DNA from: Schizochytrium sp. TIO01
Lineage: Eukaryota; Sar; Bigyra; Thraustochytrida; Thraustochytriidae
Assembly: GCA_004764695.1 (NCBI GenBank)
Contig: SMSO01000014.1
Location: 6,438,029 to 6,502,028 of the forward strand
Length of the DNA: 64,000 bases
Direction: 5' to 3'
The position numbers and the translations under genes were made by a program. Numbering within the stretch: the stretch's first letter is position 1; the number at the start of each line of letters is the position of its first letter. Shown one piece after another: positions 10,797-21,839 of the stretch. Below the pieces are notes generated by a model, which was not told the origin of the DNA, ran no database searches, and saw nothing but the letters and a program-made list of their open reading frames with translations.

Positions 10797-13210
10797 CATA
10801 AAAGTAAAATAGAATCATTTAAATACATCTAAAAGTAATACCGCCGTTGCTAGGGTCATGAGTAAGTTTAAACCTTTAAAGTTTTTAGTTTTTGGTTTTG
10901 GTTTAAAAATATTATATTAAAAACAACTAAAAAGGAAAGAGTAAACAAACTTATTAATCAAATGAGAGTGAATAAATACTCTTTTGGGTAGTTTTAAAGG
11001 GTCAGTCAGTCGGAAAGAAGGCAGGGAAAGAAAAAGCAAGGAAAGTCTCGGAACTCGAGAGAAAATGTGAAGAATGGAAAGGAAGTTTGGTGCCAGCTCA
11101 TCGCCCATTCACTGTTGTAGTCGCCAGGAAGGGAAATGAACGCTTGCAACTTGCTCCAAAGATACCTCTCTCAAGACAGCCAACCAAATTGGTTTCCCTC
11201 AAGCTCAACGGCTTCCGCGAATCAAGCAAGGGCTCCAAGGATCTCCAGCCAGGCGTCGCAGAGGAATGGGTAACCGTGTGATTTTATATTTTACATAAAC
11301 AGAAACAACCGTATAAGTTTGCTTGCAGTCAAGATCTTGGAACATCAGGCAATCGAATGGCGATGTTTCATGCTCGAAAGGTCCTTGCAATGCAATGGAT
11401 ATGTCATCAATTTACAATACATGCAATGCGGGCGATGACGATTATCGTCATGAGCGAATTGCAAAGTCGCGAAAAGAATGAAAAACCTAAAAGGTTCCCC
11501 ATTCTTCGAGACCTGTGTCGCCAATTTTTAGATTGTACAAGGAAAAAGGTAAAATGTAAACAGAAAAGCAAGCAGGCAAGAACAGTTAGATAGTTAGTTA
11601 GTTAGTTAGTTAGTTTTAAATGAAAGTTGAAATTTGGAAGCCCCCTAAAAAGTATCGCTCTCAGAAAATCGGTTTCGAATAATAGCAAACCACTCGAGTT
11701 GGCAATTGTGCTTACGTGATTTTACATTACGCGACTTACGATATTTGATTTTGATTTTGATCAACCTCAACAGAGAAGAGCAGCGGCACCGCTGTGTAAA
11801 AAACAAACCAGCCGAGGCGTCTCCGTGACTCCAATAGGGACAGATAGTCTTGGGATTCCGAGTTGTCGCCAAAGAATAATTCAACGCAGATCTTCAGTTT
11901 GTCATACCAGGTATCTCGGTGTATAATTCCTTTCTCCTAGTGAAAGAACATGTTTGAAGGTAATACCGATTAGGCAAGGGTCGAAGTGGTTGCCTTCTTC
12001 CTATTGGTCCTCATCTTGGCGTTGATCTGCTGGGTCAGGAAACTCTGCGAGTCGTTTAGAAACAATTCGAGTTAGGTCTGGGTTGCGCAAAGACCAGCAT
12101 CTCGACAACTGAACTTGGTTTGATTCACTAAAACATGTGCGGTGAACAGGGACACTGGCTGCTGTTATCGTTCAAAATGAGATTGCAGAGGGCGAAAGCT
12201 TTGCAAGGTCTTGGTGCCGTGCAAGATATTTGTAAGACTTGTTACAATTTGTTTTGTATACCTTCTGCTTCACCTTTTCTTTCACCATTGCCGATGCATC
12301 TGGGTGGTAGTGCCTACGTACCGCGTTGATTCCGGTTCTTCGGCGATCCCAAGGGACACGATTGTAGAATGAACATCTATCACTTTTAGAATACTAGTCC
12401 CAGCCCAAGTGAGCCTAGCAGTAGCTTCGAGGCGATGCTGACCGACCACCACCCAATAAGCAAGCAAGCCTCTGCTTTGATCGCGAACCATTCATGCTCA
12501 CGGAGAATATCCCTGCGACGTTTAGAGGCGAAGTGGAGGGAGCGCGCAGCTCTCACAACGTTGTCGAGAATGAGGCTAGGTTTTCCTCCAACCAGGTACG
12601 GCGGTGATGTGTGTAATGGAAGATGACGAAATGCTACTACTTCTGCTGCACGCACGCAGCAACTAAGGGAGAAGCACTTGGAACCGGCTCAACTTTTAGT
12701 GGGTCTATTTGAAGAATGCCACTACCGCGATGAAGTAAAGTGCTTTCAAGCTGAGCTTTTGTTACTCGCACGCCGCAACGGCGGCTAATATTTTACTTCA
12801 AGCGAAATAAGTGATAATGCCTGTTCAAGAGAGATAAATAAATACCTTGCTGGACTTGTAAAAATATGTTATAATAAACAATGGATAAACTTATAACAAC
12901 ATTTTTCTAATTCACTCGACCGCAAACAGCTGAGCGTCCGCAACAGTTCCTCACTGCATCACGGGCGCGGGGGGTCCTGATAACGTTTATCACCAGTTAA
13001 AGTTATTGTCTCCGGCAGCTTTGATGACGTTTCTCAACGATCATCGACCCATGAATCAAAACCCTTTTCAGGTAAGACGTTTCCAAAAGAGCTAACAATC
13101 ACTTTTATAATTTCTATGTAGTGTAATTAATTTTTTAAAGTATAATTATAATTATAATTATTTAAATAATAATGATTAAAGTTAAAAAAAAAAAAGGATT
13201 TCCTACAAGT

Positions 13211-13262
13211 ATGAATGAATGAATGAATGAATGAATGAATGAATCTTTCTTTCTTTCTTTCA
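13211..13262. repeat. (GAAT)8 followed by (CTTT)4
   Basis: Two different tetranucleotide arrays lie directly end to end. Confidence 0.9.
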
Positions 13263-13728
13263 TTCTTCTACCACATTGCATTTCCTCGCCAGCGCTTCGA
13301 GCCAACGAATGAATCCAAGCTAGCTAGCTAACTAGCTCTCGAGCTCCTTTCGGGCAGCTCGGCTTCGCCCCGCGGCAGTCGCTGTAGCCCGCGGCGCCAG
13401 CTCTTCAGGGCGCTCGTGCTCCGGCGCCCTTGATTATGGATCTTCAGCTGCGCCGGCTCACGCTCATTCTGAGGCGCTCCACATTGTGCGCTTCTGCGAG
13501 ACGATGGTGGTCTCTGTATGTATGTATGTATGTATGTACGCATGTATGTCTCATGCTGCTAGTAGGTGCTAGCAGGCGCCTACCAGAAACTGACTCGCTC
13601 CACAACGGAGAAGAAGGTCACTCTCATCTCATTCCGGATTGAAGGCTCTGCGTGTCTACGAATAGAAAGGTGCTCGTGACGAGGACGAAGAAGAGGGCGG
13701 AGGAGGAGCGAACGAGTGAACAGCTGAG

Positions 13729-14649
<921 letters not shown>

Positions 14650-15020
14650 ATCATCAACGACAACAGCTTCGATGACGCTCGATCGCTGACCATCAGAAAC
14701 CACCATTGTTAATCAAAAGTATTTCATGAGAAAACAAATCAAAGAATTTATGAATAAATAGATAAAAATAAATAGATAACAAAAAACTGGCAGAAGGAGC
14801 GTGGCACATGCAAATGCCAAAGAAAGAAAGCGTCTTCCCAATCCAGGCGAAGATTCACTCCTCACGTTCGCACTGGCCTTGTGCGAGGAAGAAGAAGATA
14901 AGAACCCCCTCTGGATGATTAGGGTGTTCCTCCGGGGTTTCCGGTCCCTCGCTGGGTCTGCCTGTGTGGCCACGCGTTGTTATTGGCGTGGAGAGCCAAG
15001 CAGGCGATGGTTTTCACATC

Positions 15021-15052
15021 ACTCATCTCATCTCATCTCATCTCATCTCATC
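15021..15052. repeat. (CTCAT)n pentanucleotide repeat
   Basis: About six units of CTCAT, one of the few pentamer arrays in the window. Confidence 0.9.
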
Positions 15053-15824
15053 TATTTATCTTTATTTAAAAAAAAACTAAAACTAAAAAAACACTTTTTA
15101 GTTTAAAATGCTATCGTCATTATTATTGTTAATATTAATGTTTCTGTTTATCAATAAGGCAACGCGAACTGAGGAAAAAGTGGAAAACCAAAGAAACACG
15201 ATCCTTTTTCTTTTCAGACGTTAACTTAAACAAACAATCAAAAATATTATTATAAGCGATCGATATGATGAAAAAGGGGAAACGAGGCTTTGATTAAAAC
15301 CATTTCGGCAGTTCTTCTCTCGAGACTATTCGAGGTGCGAAAAAGCAAACGAAACAGTCGAGCGAAAGACCCTTTCGCTGATCGAGGCGCATCTCCGCGC
15401 GGAAATTCTACGGCACCGCAGCATTACTGATTTCGGCCGCGCAGTCCGCTGAGATCGATCCCCTTCCACCCTGCGAGCGGTTTATCTTCCTCCCGTCGTC
15501 AGCGCTCTTTCCCTTCGATTCTTTGGGCTCGAATCGATAAAAGGGTGAGATGAGATGCGCTGTGCTTCTCTCCCTCTGAAAATAAATGAACAGACAGCGC
15601 TAAATGAAAGACTGATGAGCGATTCCGTTTCAATTCCCTTGGAAACCCGCCAAGAACCGCACCTGCGCATTGCAAGCACTGAGGCTACAGCTCGTGACAA
15701 GGGTCTCGCTATAAATGCTGCTCCAACCATAAACGCGAAGGCTTCTTGCGGCGCTCCGAAGTCTCTTGGCCAGCGTTGAATGAAGCCGTGTTTCTCCAGT
15801 TCCACCCGAATTCGTCAGCAAAGC

Positions 15825-15907
15825 TATTTATTTATTTATTCATTCATTTATTCATTCATTCATTCATTCATTCATTCCTTTATTCATTCATTCATTTATT
15901 TATTTAT
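15825..15907. repeat. (TTCA)/(TTTA) compound tetranucleotide array
   Basis: Alternating TTCA and TTTA units over about 80 bases. Confidence 0.9.
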
Positions 15908-16786
15908 GAACTGATTTCACAACTCTAACGTGAAAGTATCTTTGGCCATCATGATGAGTTAAAAAACAAAAAGCAAAAATAAAACATACACATCTGTGTT
16001 TTGCTTTTTTCTTAGTTGTGCTACAATAATGGCGATCGCGAACGATTCTTCTTCGATTCAACCGGAATGCGCGGCGAGTCGAGCCAAGAAGCACAGATTC
16101 CTTGACGCTCCCTGAGAGCCCTACGGAGTTCCTCGTCGATTCTCATGCACTTGCAAGCAAATCTTTGTGTAACTTGAAGGATTTGCATTGCAATATTCTC
16201 TCAAATTGTGTGTTTTCGCAGCTTCCTCCAACTAAACAACCATAACACAGAAAGAAAGAGTGGTTCCAATCCCATGAGGAAGCACGCTTCACGACAGAGC
16301 TCGTCTTCGCTGGAGACACGTCGACGCGACGAGGCTGCGGCGGCCGGCCTTTATCTAGCCTTCCCCCATCACTCCAGTCACGCGATATGCCCGAGGCAAT
16401 CGACTTGATTCTCTGTGAATAATTTGCTGCGTGGGTTTGGAGTTCGTGTACTGCGTACAATATGTATGTCCTCCCCTCTGCGTTTTGCAGAGGTCTTGCA
16501 AAAAGAGTTCTGCAAATACGCCGATTCTGGTGCGCACACACGACCCGGAACTCTTTTTGATCATTCTCGCGAGAAAATGAGGAGAGAAGAGAACAAGCGA
16601 AGAGGTGCTCCGTGGAGATGGAGGGAACCTTCAAGACCTGATACACTGCCACGAGCGCGACTTGGGCTCACTAATCGTCGCGAAGCTCGGATGAGTTCTT
16701 TGCCACACAGCAGGAAGGCCGCGCCGCCGCGTTGTTCGTGTTCAGGTTCTCAAGAAGCCGTGACCTCGCAGAACCAAGACCTCAGC

Positions 16787-17500
16787 ATGGCGGAAGCGGC
16801 GATTTGGTGAGCCAGAACCAACTTAGCCTGCCTGCCTGGCAAACGAGCCACGCGAGAAAGTTAGTTACCAGGCCAGACAGACAACAGGCCGCGTGTCTTG
16901 GCAGCACCTTCAGCATCTCGGCTTGCGCTGCTCACGAAACCTGCTGCCTGCCCAAGGATGCGAGGCAACTGGGATGCATGCACCAACATTCGTATCGCAT
17001 CATCGGGCCCTCATGGTCACCCAAGGTGCTACGAAAGATGCAAAAGATCTCAACTTTTAGGTGCTGCGACTTCGACGTCACTTCCTCACAAGAAAGCTGC
17101 GCTTCACGACCGGACTTTTGAGGCGTACAGCCGCACGCGGCCTTCCCAGGTTTTGCCCAAACCTCTCATCGAATGATCATCATCGAATGCTCATCATCAT
17201 CATTCGATTCATTCGATGGTGATGATTGGATAATGATCATCATCGTCGTCGTCCTCGTCCCCGTCACACGTACGTACCTCTTGATACGAAACATACCGGT
17301 TCTTCTTCTGGAGCAGACACGCCTTGGGAACGCCGGCGCTGGCAAACATGCCTCCAGAAGAGCTGGTTCCTGACACTGTGTATGAAGAAAATGCTACAGC
17401 TTTCAGCCCCAAGCCAGTTGCTACCAGACGCAAGTACCGGATGCCCGCTCATTCCAGCGCTCCCCAAACGCACGCGCGTTGCCGTGACCCAGAATCGTAG
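16787..17500 (+). CDS. Candidate four-exon gene, 148 residues, unknown function
   Basis: Proposed exons 16787-16806, 16872-17025, 17061-17149 and 17317-17500; total 447 bases, exactly 149 codons. The ATG (MAEAAI) runs straight into a good donor (TTTG/GTGAGC). Exon 2 follows AGTTACCAG and ends CCCAAG/GTGCTA. Exon 3 follows CAACTTTTAG and ends CCCAG/GTTTTG. Exon 4 follows TTCTTCTTCTGGAGCAG. All phases agree and the last exon ends at TAG. Introns are 65, 35 and 167 bases; the longest holds a CAT/ATC microsatellite. The product is basic and Cys-containing in the middle (LRLRRHFLTRKLRF), with a hydrophilic tail (MPPEELVPDTVYEE). No family recognised. The 35-base intron is unusually short, which lowers confidence. 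Confidence 0.38.
17163..17254. repeat. CAT/ATC/CGT trinucleotide-rich cluster
   Basis: Imperfect CAT-type repeats. The cluster lies inside the third intron of the gene proposed at 16787-17500. Confidence 0.75.
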
Positions 17501-18344
17501 CCAGAACCGCTCCTTCCCTAAGGATATGAAGGATCTGCGCAACCCCGTATTAAACTCTAGAGCAGTGTACTAAATTGTGTCTTTTAATCGTGCCCTCCTT
17601 TTCCCCATGAAGAGGTGCCCCGATGCAATCTTAGCGGACCACGTGCACGCGCCCATGTAAATCCCAGGGCGCTGGATACATTGTGTATGTCCACTCTGCG
17701 AGTCTCGATGTTCCCTCCTCTCAACCAGAACTTTCCCTTCCCCACAGCGCCACCTTAGCGTTCGTGTGATTGTGTAGTGAGTCCTAGTCAAAAGTTTTTA
17801 TCTGTATCGCCTTAATTTGCTAAGGTTATTTTCAAGTCTGATACATGTGTCCGTACACTGATCACCTCAGTAGGGAAGTTAGTATGTGTTTAAGGTGAAA
17901 GAGTGACTAAATTGTCAATTGGAGGGGGGCGTTACTTTTTTTTTACAACTCAACCGACCGACGCTTCCTCGCGGAACAGAAGTGTATAACTCGACGGAAC
18001 AGGGGTGCACAAATACGGGACTCCCAGCGACAGCGTAGGACATCCTAATGGCTAGCTAGTTTTCCTTTTAAAATAAAACCATATGATCAATTTTAATTTT
18101 TATGTTTTCCCTCTATTTTTTAATATTTTATTTAAAATGTTTATAAATAAATACTTTCATATATATTTATACATGTTTTTTTAAAAGGTTATGCTACATG
18201 AAGCAAACTTGAAGAGAGCTTGAAATAGGATCGAAAATGTTTCTGGTGGTTAAGCTGCTCTTTATCCTTTCCTAGCACGTACTCTAAGTAAACAGAGGAG
18301 CTCCAGGAACTAAGTCACATGAAACAGAGAGTTTACTGATTGTG
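17501..18344. other. Non-coding, AT-rich
   Basis: No exon-like signal. A strongly AT-rich stretch at 18060-18190. Confidence 0.5.
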
Positions 18345-19285
18345 TCAATGGAAAAGCAGCACATCAATCAGATCTCCCGCTTCTGAGATGTGATCGATAT
18401 CACTGCCGTTGAGCTGATTTCCATTGCAAGTCATCCGCTATTATAAGTTTTTAAAAGGCACAGTGAAAAGACGGAGGGAAATGTGTTTTTTTCTTTTTCT
18501 TTTACTTTCACTCACTCATTCATTCATTCATTCATTCATTCTTTCTTTGTTTCTTGAATTCCACGCTTTCCGTTCATATAAATGAATGAATAGGGTCACA
18601 GACAGAACTTGAAGAATAGAATAAATAAGTACAAAGAGCACATTCTTTTCTTGCGGCCGCGCCCAAAGTAAAGCCGAAGGAGGCCTTGCGCTGTGCGAAG
18701 AACGTTTCTCCTCGGGGATTCAAGCTAAGCTCGCGACGGCCGCCGAGTTTTGATCTGTGCTTTCGAGCTTCGTCAGAGGCGATCTCGATACGATATCTCA
18801 GCAGCCAAGACTTTGCCAGAAAGAAAGAAAGAATGAATGAATAAATCAATGAATGAAAGAAAGAGCGCATTCAACACTGCTTTGCATTGCTTTCTTTTGC
18901 TTGCGAAAGGTACGTACTTTATCCACTCATTACGTGCACAGATATGAATGTATGGATTTACATACAAACATAAAGAAATACATAAATACATAAATACAAA
19001 CATAAAGAAATACATAAAATAAATAAATACATAAATAAATAAATTATATATATATATATATATTATATACAGAGGTAAACTATTTGGAGGGAGAAGGCCT
19101 CTTCAGGACTCCCAGGGTGCCGCGCCCAGGGGAGACCGCCAGTCCCGGCAAGGCGGGTTTATAGGGCCAGAATCCGTAGACACGAATTGAGGGGGCATGG
19201 TGCAAGTCAGTCCAGCGGCTTTAACTACCGTCCCCCTTTCAAAGAAAGCAGGACACTTCATCGTCATCCATCTTCTTCTCTTCAT
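18345..19285 (-). CDS. Candidate spliced gene on the minus strand, unknown function
   Basis: Three exon-like pieces in minus order: an ATG exon from 19285 (MKRRRWMTMKCPAFFERG) with several possible donors; 18810-18633, preceded by a TTTC-repeat acceptor (TTTCTTTCTGGCAAAG) and followed by TTT/GTACTT, 59 codons reading as ordinary protein (SDEARKHRSKLGGRREL); and 18437-18345 after CTTATAATAG, ending at TGA (LNGSDIDHISEAGDLIDVLL). The first-to-second junction can be kept in phase. The second-to-third needs a one-base phase change or a further tiny exon, so the model is incomplete. The introns contain GAAA, GAAT and ATAA/TA repeats. No family recognised. Confidence 0.25.
18510..18542. repeat. (ATTC)n microsatellite
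   Basis: Tetranucleotide array beside a T-rich tract. Confidence 0.85.
18956..19066. repeat. ATACATAA-type repeat plus (TA)n
   Basis: A 21-base unit (ACAAACATAAAGAAATACAT and variants) occurs at about 18964 and again at about 18997, followed by ATAA units and a TA run at 19045-19063. Confidence 0.8.
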
Positions 19286-19458
19286 TCTTGAGTGAGTGCG
19301 TGAGTGAGGGAGTGCAATGTAAGCGAATACATCAACGACATGACTGAGACGAGTGATCGCATGAATGAAAGAATGAAAGCCGAGTCCACTTCTGAGACAT
19401 GTGTACTGCATGTATGCAGCTCACCCGTGAAAAGTTTCACGGCGAAGAACGAACGTTG

Positions 19459-19459
19459 T

Positions 19460-19500
<41 letters not shown>
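19459..19500. repeat. (CAAG)10 microsatellite
   Basis: Ten perfect units. Confidence 0.95.
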
Positions 19501-19572
19501 TCTGCTGAGACGTGCGTGGCTGGCGCTTTGATCGAGAGCCAAGTTAGATAGCTGCCAAATAGCTGCCAAAGC

Positions 19573-20680
19573 TCAGACGAGAAGCCGGAAGGCTTCGGTT
19601 TCCTGGGACGAGCGAGTGGCAGCGTATTCATTTGGTTCATCCGATCGAAGTCGCGGCTGGCTTCTCTGACATGGCTTGGCGAAAGCTGCGACCACGATCG
19701 TGAAATCTAGCGGCACTACGATGGTCAAGGCAGGCACATTGACGATCAGAGAGAGGTCGAGACTCACGCACTCAATGCAGAGGACTCGAAGGAATCAGGA
19801 GACCCGTTCAGGAGCATCGTAAGTGAGTGAATGAATGCAATGCAGACTCCGCAGGTCGTTTGGGGGTGTGCGAGAAGCACCTCAAGGTCTGTCGGGCTGG
19901 GCTTACGCCTCTGGCCAAAGTCAAGATGACCAACTTAACTTACTCGGCTGCGAGTACCTCAGGCAACTCGCAAGCACCGGGCGGCTCGGGCTCGCTGGGG
20001 CGAGCGAGACCAGGACCGCCGGGTGACGCCGTTGCGCCAACCAGAGATCTGCCTCGAGAGCGGGTTGGGCTTGGAGACCTTCACTGGAACTAGGCACACA
20101 TTGACACATTTACATGCGTAGCACGTATGATATGTGAGTGAATAGGTATGACCTCCTCGTTGGGTGAAGCAGAAGCCGCATCGCTGAGAGAAAGGCGACA
20201 CTCGACCTCGTGGCAGGCAGTCAGGCGTCCGTGAGATCTGCGGGAGCATCCGCTCGCGCGTCGAGCTTGGGCAAGAGGTTGCCATTGCTTGCGGCGACCT
20301 CTTCAGGAGCCATCTTCTTCAGGAGATAAAGAAGCTTCAATTGATTTATTTTATGATGAGTAATATTTATTATTCTAACAATCACTCATTCACTCACTCG
20401 TTGAAAGCTTATGATGGGATATGCAGTAAGTACGGCACTTATGTATATTCTTGGGTGGGCGCTGGGCAGTGATGCAGAGAGAATGCAGTTTCAGACCATC
20501 GATTTAAGAACTTCGTCTGCAGGGGAGGGATCCTCTGCTCTGATTTGCAAACTGACCCACAGAGCTGAGAACACTGCATTGATTGTCTGACTGATTGTCT
20601 GACTGACTGACCAAACCGATTTATTTCACTTTGTTTTTATGTTTTTATTCGTAAATAATAATATTTTCATTTGCTTATTA
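19573..20680 (-). other. Cluster of minus-strand exon-like islands
   Basis: Pieces that read as protein on the minus strand: one at about 20590-20500 after an AATGCAG acceptor (ALWVSLQIRAEDPSPADEVL); a short one after a very good acceptor (TCTGCATCACTGCCCAG) near 20450; one near 20320-20230 (APEEVAASNGNLLPKLDARA) ending at TGA; and a hydrophobic one at 19767-19573 (LIVNVPALTIVVPLDFTIVV). Phases between them could not be settled, so no gene model is offered. Confidence 0.25.
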
Positions 20681-20940
20681 AAAAAACATGTCACGTTAAA
20701 AAACTAAATGCAGTTGAAAATTAATTCTCCATTGTTTGATACAGTTAATGAACGAACAATAAGGGGACAAAGGTAGGCACCCACTGGCAGGCACTGCAAA
20801 TCTCTCGTCTCGCTTTTGCAACCTTCACAACCCAGTCACCGAAGCACCTGAGGCCGTGGCGTGATACGAAAGAAGCGTGCGCACAGAGTGAGAGAGGTCG
20901 GCTGCGTCTGTGCTGGTCCCCCCTCCCAGGCTTTGCCACA

Positions 20941-20971
20941 ATTAATCAATCAATCAATCAATCAATCAATC
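20941..20971. repeat. (AATC)n microsatellite
   Basis: About seven units. Confidence 0.9.
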
Positions 20972-21649
20972 CATCGACTTTGTTTATTGTCGCAGTCTAT
21001 CGTCTTAGGACCTCACTACGATTCCTTAAGTTCAAGTAATAGAAAGTTTCTCTGTTTGTTTTTGCTCCCCTTCATTCATATTGTTATTCTTACCCAAAGT
21101 CAATAAATAAACCAAGGTAATAGGAAACATATATGTTTTAGCATAGAGACATCTTTAAACAAATAAGGTAGATAAATAAATAGAGTAAAAAAATTAAAAA
21201 AACGTTTTTAAATTATTATTTTAAGAAATTATATTTACTAAAAACTAAAAACAGTTTTAAGTGAATACCAAGTTGGAATAAGGAAATTAGTTGGTAGATC
21301 ACAGCAAAAGAGAAAAGAAATGAATATGTGAGTAAAAAGAGTTTAAATGACCCTTACTGCGAGATAGTCGATGGTAGCGTATTCCTAGTCTGTTCTCTCT
21401 GAGCCTCTCCATGCAAAGATCCGACCGTGGCGTTGCTATCAGGGCTGCAATAGGAGGCGCCTTGAGCCTGTGGAGACCAGCAAAAGGAGCGCCACAGCAG
21501 CAGTAATCGAAGCATTGATCGACTCAAAGCAGCAGGCAGCAAACCCGTAACCTACCAGGCCCCTTTTGGACGCCGGTTGAATTAAGGCGACACCAGTCGC
21601 GACTCACTCCCCCCGTTGGTTGGTTTAAGCCACTCCAAGTAGGTTCACT

Positions 21650-21678
21650 ACAACAACAACAACAACAACAACAACAAC
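21650..21678. repeat. (ACA)n microsatellite in the promoter/5' UTR of the ArgB-ArgC gene
   Basis: About nine ACA units ending 160 bases before the ATG at 21840. Confidence 0.85.
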
Positions 21679-21839
21679 TTGCTCGCTTGCTTGTTTGCTT
21701 CTTGCTAGCGTGCCTTTGTACAGACAGAATTCCACAACAGCAAACCACAGCTCGAATTTGATTTGAGATCAAAGAAAGCTTGCCTGCCTACCTGCCTTTG
21801 TTGAGAGACAGATACTCATTTATTTCAAGACAAGTCACC

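Larger units (their letters stand above)
10013..13640. other. AT-rich, microsatellite-containing tract without a supported gene
   Basis: Non-coding by inspection after the deubiquitinase stop. It holds a poly-A run (10136-10152), the ATT array (10771-10796), a TTAG run (11591-11615) and the GAAT/CTTT block (13211-13262). A minus-strand stretch at 12386-12655 stays open for 89 codons and reads like membrane-protein sequence (EHEWFAIKAEACLLIGWW) but has no ATG. It may be an exon of a spliced gene like those proposed further right. Confidence 0.4.
14650..16786. other. Tract with microsatellites and several exon-like islands
   Basis: Contains the CTCAT and TTCA arrays. Exon-like pieces: (1) minus strand 15482-15805, open for 107 codons (FGAPQEAFAFMVGAAF) but starting at GTG. 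(2) Plus-strand ATG frame 15555-15779, 74 codons, overlapping it. (3) Plus-strand exon starting at 16016 after a very strong acceptor (TTTTGCTTTTTTCTTAG) and ending at a TGA after 28 codons. (4) Plus-strand exon 16222-16408 after TGTTTTCGCAG, 62 codons, Ser/Arg-rich. (5) A minus-strand hydrophobic segment at 14427-14640 (CGAMVVFMLLFMLMTAI). I could not join these into one model. Confidence 0.3.
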
